DNA from: an uncultured Sphingobacteriales bacterium
GTDB lineage: Bacteria > Bacteroidota > Bacteroidia > Chitinophagales > Chitinophagaceae
Length of the DNA stretch: 28,631 nt
Reading direction: 5' to 3'
NCBI GenBank assembly: GCA_937991535.1
Contig: CALKHN010000021.1
Span: 1 to 28,631, forward strand
Shown here: positions 25,519-28,631 of the stretch, one piece after another
Layout of the letters: the number at the start of each line of letters is the position of its first letter
How positions within the stretch are numbered: position 1 is the stretch's first letter
The notes under the pieces: model-generated
The model's input: the letters and a program-made list of their open reading frames with translations, nothing else
Told to the model about the DNA's origin: nothing
The model's database searches: none
Program-made: the position numbers and the translations under genes

Positions 25519-26448
25519 ATGGCTGGTAATATTCATAGCATCCCCGTTATAATTGGCGCCACTAAGGTGCTGGTGTCCCAGCGGGAGCTTAGGAATAAGT
25601 ACCAAACTAACCGGGATATTAAAACCTGGTCCTGCTATTTTCTTTTAAAGTCGCTCACCACATCGGGATTGCTGCAAAACTGGATCCGCCAGAAGCAGGA
25701 CATTCTTGAATTCCTGCAATGCAATGAGCAAACCTTCCGCACCCGCTTAAAAGATATGCAGCGGCTGGGGCTCGTGGAAATTTTGCCCGGGTATTGCCTC
25801 CAGCTCACATCCTACAAAAAAGCTTCATCAGTGCTTGGTATAGATTACCAGGGCACTGTCAACATAAAGTACGACGACACAGTAGGCAAAAATTATTTTG
25901 CCTACTTATTAACCGCCGACGAGATTCGTCGGAACCAGGAAACACAGCGCTCAGCGCTCATATTTCATTTAGACAAAAATCCCTTGTTGCTTAATCTGCT
26001 ATTGCAATGCCTGGTAAATCAGGGTTGCGATGAAAGGCGCTTGGTAGCCGATCCTGTATATCTGCAGGAGCGATTACTACAGCTGCAGGTTACAACCTTT
26101 AAAGAGGGGTCAGCCATCATTGATGAGATCATGAGCCGCCGGGCAGACGTGAATCGTGGGGTTAAAAAAATTGCTGAAGATCATGGGTATAAGCATCCAC
26201 GTTCTGTGACTTATTTAAAGCGTGTGCTACAAAAATTGGGCATTTGTAAGGTGGTTAAGAGATTCGTTTTAAGCGATGCTCGTTGCCGCCGGTACTTCAC
26301 CCAGGCAGGTGTAAGAAAAGACGGCTATATGTGGCTTAAAGACGCTAAACAAACACGTTGGAATCTGTGTGATCAGCTCATCATTAATAACAAAAACTTC
26401 AAAAAAAATGAAACGGAAAATTTTTCTCCGGCTTCCCTGGCCGCATAG
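25519..26448 (+). CDS. Unknown protein with candidate winged-helix domains
   Basis: 309 residues beginning 21 bases after recombinase 2. The N-terminal part (about 15-95) has helices and a possible wing: WIRQKQDILEFLQCNEQTFRTRLKDMQRLGLVEILPGYCLQL. A second similar stretch lies near 210-250 (VKKIAEDHGYKHPRSVTYLKRVLQKLGICKVVKRFVL). Two winged-helix-like units around a helical middle recall replication initiators or regulators, but I do not recognise the family. The conserved-looking middle VNIKYDDTVGKNYFAYLLTADEIRRN may be diagnostic. There is no ribosome site, so the start is uncertain. It may belong to the element or to the flanking DNA. Confidence 0.7.
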   Translation: MAGNIHSIPVIIGATKVLVSQRELRNKYQTNRDIKTWSCYFLLKSLTTSGLLQNWIRQKQDILEFLQCNEQTFRTRLKDMQRLGLVEILPGYCLQLTSYKKASSVLGIDYQGTVNIKYDDTVGKNYFAYLLTADEIRRNQETQRSALIFHLDKNPLLLNLLLQCLVNQGCDERRLVADPVYLQERLLQLQVTTFKEGSAIIDEIMSRRADVNRGVKKIAEDHGYKHPRSVTYLKRVLQKLGICKVVKRFVLSDARCRRYFTQAGVRKDGYMWLKDAKQTRWNLCDQLIINNKNFKKNETENFSPASLAA

Positions 26449-26524
26449 CCCCCCTTGGCCTCACATTAAAAATTGCTAATTACAGAAGTGGTTAGTAATA
26501 ATTGATAAACTTTTCTAGTATCTC

Positions 26525-26581
26525 CAGTTGGCGAGTATTGACCAGAATGTTATCTAGAATATTCTAGAATTGAGCCAACTG
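26525..26581. promoter_or_regulatory. Nested inverted repeats upstream of the 176-aa gene
   Basis: A perfect 16-bp palindrome TCTAGAATATTCTAGA lies at 26553-26568. It is enclosed by an 8-bp inverted repeat CAGTTGGC (26525-26532) / GCCAACTG (26574-26581). They fill most of the 148-bp gap between the 309-aa and 176-aa genes. They could be an operator, a replication-related site or a recombination site; nothing decides between these. Confidence 0.5.
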
Positions 26582-26596
26582 AAAAAATCAACCAAA

Positions 26597-27127
26597 ATGT
26601 ACACAAAACCGACAACAAAGTTTAATGAGCGAATGAGGGCTTTAAATGCGCTACATGAAAATAATTTGAAACATTTCATCATGCCATGGCTAAGTTTTAG
26701 GCTGCATATTTCCTTTAAGCAAACAACAAAAGCCTTCTCACAAAAGAAGCGGCATTTCTACGGGAACGAGCACACCTGCACATTGAACCAGGTATTGCAC
26801 GGCTATCGGGCATACGTGGAGCTGGACCGGTACAAAGGGCTTAAAGATCTGATAGATTTGGTTGAGAAAACCTGGGCAGGGAAATGGAGCAGCGCCACGA
26901 TCTACATGCGTAATGCTCCCGGGGATCAATTCAACGTAGTGGTTCGACAGTATTACCAGGGTGAGTTGCAGGAAGAACAATCGCCGGTGCTTGAGGAGCC
27001 GGTAATAAAATTATTTTTCCACGGCATGGATGGAGAACAGTTGCCGGTGTTTAAAACAGAGCCTGTGAAGTATGAGGATCTTCCGGATTTTAAAAAACTG
27101 GTAGCGGAGGGCTTAAGTTCTGCATGA
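26597..27127 (+). CDS. Unknown 176-aa protein
   Basis: ATG 26597 is preferred to a TTG at 26570, which would start inside the inverted repeat. The protein is soluble, basic in the first 90 residues (FSQKKRHFYGNEHTC) and acidic at the end. It has several Trp/Tyr-rich stretches (ATIYMRNAPGDQFNVVVRQYY, about 97-117) that look like beta strands. No family recognised. It is the first of four small same-strand genes that may form an operon. Confidence 0.6.
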   Translation: MYTKPTTKFNERMRALNALHENNLKHFIMPWLSFRLHISFKQTTKAFSQKKRHFYGNEHTCTLNQVLHGYRAYVELDRYKGLKDLIDLVEKTWAGKWSSATIYMRNAPGDQFNVVVRQYYQGELQEEQSPVLEEPVIKLFFHGMDGEQLPVFKTEPVKYEDLPDFKKLVAEGLSSA

Positions 27128-27175
27128 TAAAAATTGAAAGCCGTTGCAAATAAAATAACCACCAAAAAAAAATAC

Positions 27176-27574
27176 ATGACAATAAAATTAAAATTACCGT
27201 TGCATAAGTTCAATGCTTTCAATACAGCCGTATTGCAGTATATCCCAAGTTTTTTAAACAGCAACCGAATAGATATCAGGGATTTGCCAGAAGACAGCAG
27301 GGAGCGGCTCTCCCGCCGGGTATTACTGAGTTTAGTTGAAGGTTTGCATTTAAATCTGCAAAAGCTTCAATTAAAGAATTCAGAAAATATTTCAATCAAA
27401 ATGAGCGAAGCGGAATGTATTGCTTTATTCTATTTGTTGCGGAATATCCCAATCCAGGCGGGCGATATATTCACATACTCAATCATAAATCAATGTATAC
27501 AGGATATACACCGGCTGCTGATACAGCCAAGTTATAACCAGCAAGCTTCATCTATTTTCAAACTTTTAAATTAA
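27176..27574 (+). CDS. Unknown 132-aa protein
   Basis: ATG 27176 begins MTIKLKLPLHKFNAFNTAVL; an earlier in-frame TTG at 27134 lies in an A-rich spacer and is rejected. The protein is mostly helical, with DLPEDSRERLSRRVLLSLVEGLHLNLQKL in the middle and a Leu/Ile-rich second half. It has no signal peptide and no known motif. It lies 48 bases after the 176-aa gene on the same strand. Confidence 0.6.
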   Translation: MTIKLKLPLHKFNAFNTAVLQYIPSFLNSNRIDIRDLPEDSRERLSRRVLLSLVEGLHLNLQKLQLKNSENISIKMSEAECIALFYLLRNIPIQAGDIFTYSIINQCIQDIHRLLIQPSYNQQASSIFKLLN

Positions 27575-27579
27575 TTTTT

Positions 27580-27756
27580 ATGAACAAAAGATCAATTTTT
27601 GGAATAGCCATTTGTGTGATGTTGATCATCGCTACACGTTTTTTAGGGCCGTTTCATTTACCATCCATCCTGGCCGGCATGGCTATTCAATTCATAATTT
27701 TTACAATCATTGGCGGTCTTTGGCTGAAAGCAGCAGTAAAAAAATTAACCAAGTAA
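27580..27756 (+). CDS. Small membrane protein, 58 aa
   Basis: A short frame from ATG 27580 to TAA 27754-27756 encodes MNKRSIFGIA... and ends AAVKKLTK. It has two hydrophobic helices at about 6-24 and 28-48 joined by a short loop (GPFHLPS) and a basic end, giving a two-pass hairpin. It starts 5 bases after the previous stop, supporting co-translation. The upstream TTAATTTTTATG is a typical weak Bacteroidota leader. Small two-pass proteins can be toxins, holins or membrane regulators; the sequence does not decide. Confidence 0.6.
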   Translation: MNKRSIFGIAICVMLIIATRFLGPFHLPSILAGMAIQFIIFTIIGGLWLKAAVKKLTK

Positions 27757-27812
27757 ACTTACGGATTATAAAACGTAAATAATTATGATAATTAGTAAAA
27801 AAACAAAAAAAA

Positions 27813-28130
27813 ATGTCAAACAAATTTAAGGATGATCCAGAAAACTATTACAAAATGAGCGAGCCTCATGAAAGCGCAGATAAGGCAAATGAGGCCCTGC
27901 AAAAATTTTACGAAAAGGTTTCAGAAGCTCGCAAGGAATTTAAGATTGCAGATATTCTTATTGTAACTAAAGACAGCGTTAGGTATGAAGATGGGAATAT
28001 CGGACAATTTATGCAACATAGTCAATATGGAAATCAGCTAAACGGTGTTTCTATGGCTGCGTATGCGTATGGCCAATTGCAGGCAGAAGATCGGGAAAGA
28101 ATCAATAAACTTATCGCTGGTAAAAGGTAG
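27813..28130 (+). CDS. Unknown 105-aa protein
   Basis: A soluble, charged protein. The first 50 residues are helical (PHESADKANEALQKFYEKVSEARKEF) and the second half includes VTKDSVRYEDGNIGQFMQHSQYGNQ. It has no signal peptide or known motif. An A-rich stretch precedes the start (27799-27812), as is common in Bacteroidota. It ends just before the attC-like region. Confidence 0.6.
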   Translation: MSNKFKDDPENYYKMSEPHESADKANEALQKFYEKVSEARKEFKIADILIVTKDSVRYEDGNIGQFMQHSQYGNQLNGVSMAAYAYGQLQAEDRERINKLIAGKR

Positions 28131-28136
28131 TAGCAT

Positions 28137-28271
28137 TGCGCCTTACGGCATCTGCTTTGCGAAGTGGCGGTTTTGGGACACTACAGCTTCAATATAGCAC
28201 TGCCGTTCAATAGAATTACAAGGGTTCAATATAGCACTTCACCCGCCATTTTGCAAAGCAAGTGTTAGCGG
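28137..28271. repeat. attC-like imperfect hairpin with internal direct repeats
   Basis: Arm GCTTTGCgaagTGGCGG (28154-28170) pairs with CCGCCAttttGCAAAGC (28243-28259): 7 bp and 6 bp stems around a 4/4 internal loop, with a 72-base spacer. The spacer holds a 14-bp direct repeat TTCAATATAGCACT at 28188-28201 and 28225-28238. The right arm is followed by GTTAGCGG (28264-28271), near the GTTRRRY core of integron attC sites. The expected left core (CCGCTAAC type) is not clear; CTTACGG at about 28142 may be a decayed form. A dispersed repeat is the main alternative. Confidence 0.45.
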
Positions 28272-28318
28272 TTCGGGCTTCTCCGCTTTTAGAAGTCCAA
28301 AGTTTAAATAACAAGAAA

Positions 28319-28606
28319 ATGAGTTACGAAAAAATCGCCTTATTTGGCAAACAAAAAAGCAGAGGAACATTTGATGATTTCTTTGACACTACAAAATTTG
28401 AAACAGTAGAACAGGCTTATGATGCGAATGATTACGTTGAATGCGATTTTGTAAAAGATGAAAATGGAACGCTTTTTATTGAAGCAAGAAATGTCAGACA
28501 ACCTGATGTTAGAAAATACCATAGACTTAACTATCAAAGACCCGTTGCTGGGTTAGATGTTTCAGATGATAATGCAGGTTGTGAATTGGCGGCTTCACTT
28601 TTTTAG
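28319..28606 (+). CDS. Unknown 95-aa protein in a cassette-like unit
   Basis: ATG 28319 (MSYEKIALFGKQKSRG) is chosen; the longer frame from 28262 reads through the repeat core. It is a soluble, acidic protein rich in D/E and aromatics (GTFDDFFDTTKFETVEQAYDANDYVECDF), with no known motif. It is framed by GTTAGCGG at 28264-28271 and CCGCTAAC at 28624-28631, and the gene fills most of the space between, as in a gene cassette. The window ends exactly at the second core. Confidence 0.6.
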   Translation: MSYEKIALFGKQKSRGTFDDFFDTTKFETVEQAYDANDYVECDFVKDENGTLFIEARNVRQPDVRKYHRLNYQRPVAGLDVSDDNAGCELAASLF

Positions 28607-28623
28607 GGTCGTTCATAGCATGA

Positions 28624-28631
28624 CCGCTAAC
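28624..28631. repeat. CCGCTAAC core, inverted match of the core at 28264
   Basis: CCGCTAAC is the exact reverse complement of GTTAGCGG at 28264-28271, with one gene between. If the upstream structure is an attC-like site, this is the left core of the next one. The rest lies outside the window. Confidence 0.45.

Noticed and set aside
28188..28238. CRISPR-like repeat pair
   Set aside because: Only two 14-bp copies and no cas genes; it is better described as part of the attC-like structure.

Overview
The window looks like the right-hand part of an integrative and conjugative element (ICE) of the phylum Bacteroidota, with a stretch of flanking or accreted DNA on its right. The evidence is a co-directional block of Bacteroides-type transfer genes (traF, traG, traI-like, traJ, traK, a traL-position gene, traM, traN), few Shine-Dalgarno sites, many 4-base ATGA start/stop overlaps, and a promoter of the Bacteroidota type (TTG, 19 bases, TAnnTTT). 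A Chitinophagaceae or Sphingobacteriaceae-like host is a guess from protein style, not a result.

Layout. 1-152 is the 3' end of an unidentified gene. 189-5729 encodes a giant protein with a DNA adenine-methylase-like domain and a complete superfamily 2 helicase. 5750-16334 is the mating-pore cluster: TraF, a 275-aa unknown, the TraG ATPase, a 131-aa unknown, three tandem secreted TraI/DUF4141-like proteins, then TraJ, TraK, a TraL-like protein, TraM and TraN. The same transcription unit seems to continue into an MT-A70 methyltransferase (16354), a two-part protein with a DUF3945-like module (16972), a lipoprotein (18216), a second protein with the same module (18991) and a small winged-helix-like protein (20057).

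An accessory/integration module spans about 20374-25497: a hairpin, a 63-aa protein, large serine recombinase 1, an oppositely oriented Fic enzyme with an AbiEi-like N terminus, and large serine recombinase 2. The two recombinases are close paralogues enclosing the inverted fic gene. The 168-bp gap between fic and recombinase 2 holds a candidate promoter and four 8-mers phased at exactly 24 bp.

Right of about 25500 no transfer genes are recognised. There is a 309-aa protein that may carry two winged-helix domains, a palindrome-rich leader, and a run of small unknown genes (176, 132, 58 and 105 aa). The window ends in an attC-like hairpin and a cassette-like unit, a 95-aa gene bounded by inverted GTTAGCGG / CCGCTAAC.

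How the parts may work together (inference): TraG powers and TraF/J/K/M/N build the mating channel, the secreted TraI-like proteins act in the periplasm, the two methylases may protect or mark DNA on entry, the recombinases integrate and excise, and the Fic protein is cargo. No relaxase, coupling protein or TraE-type protein is visible, so those would have to lie to the left. The strongest targets are the twin-recombinase/Fic module with its phased repeats, the three-fold TraI array, and the attC-like cassette at the right edge. All family names are from recall of protein patterns; no search was run.
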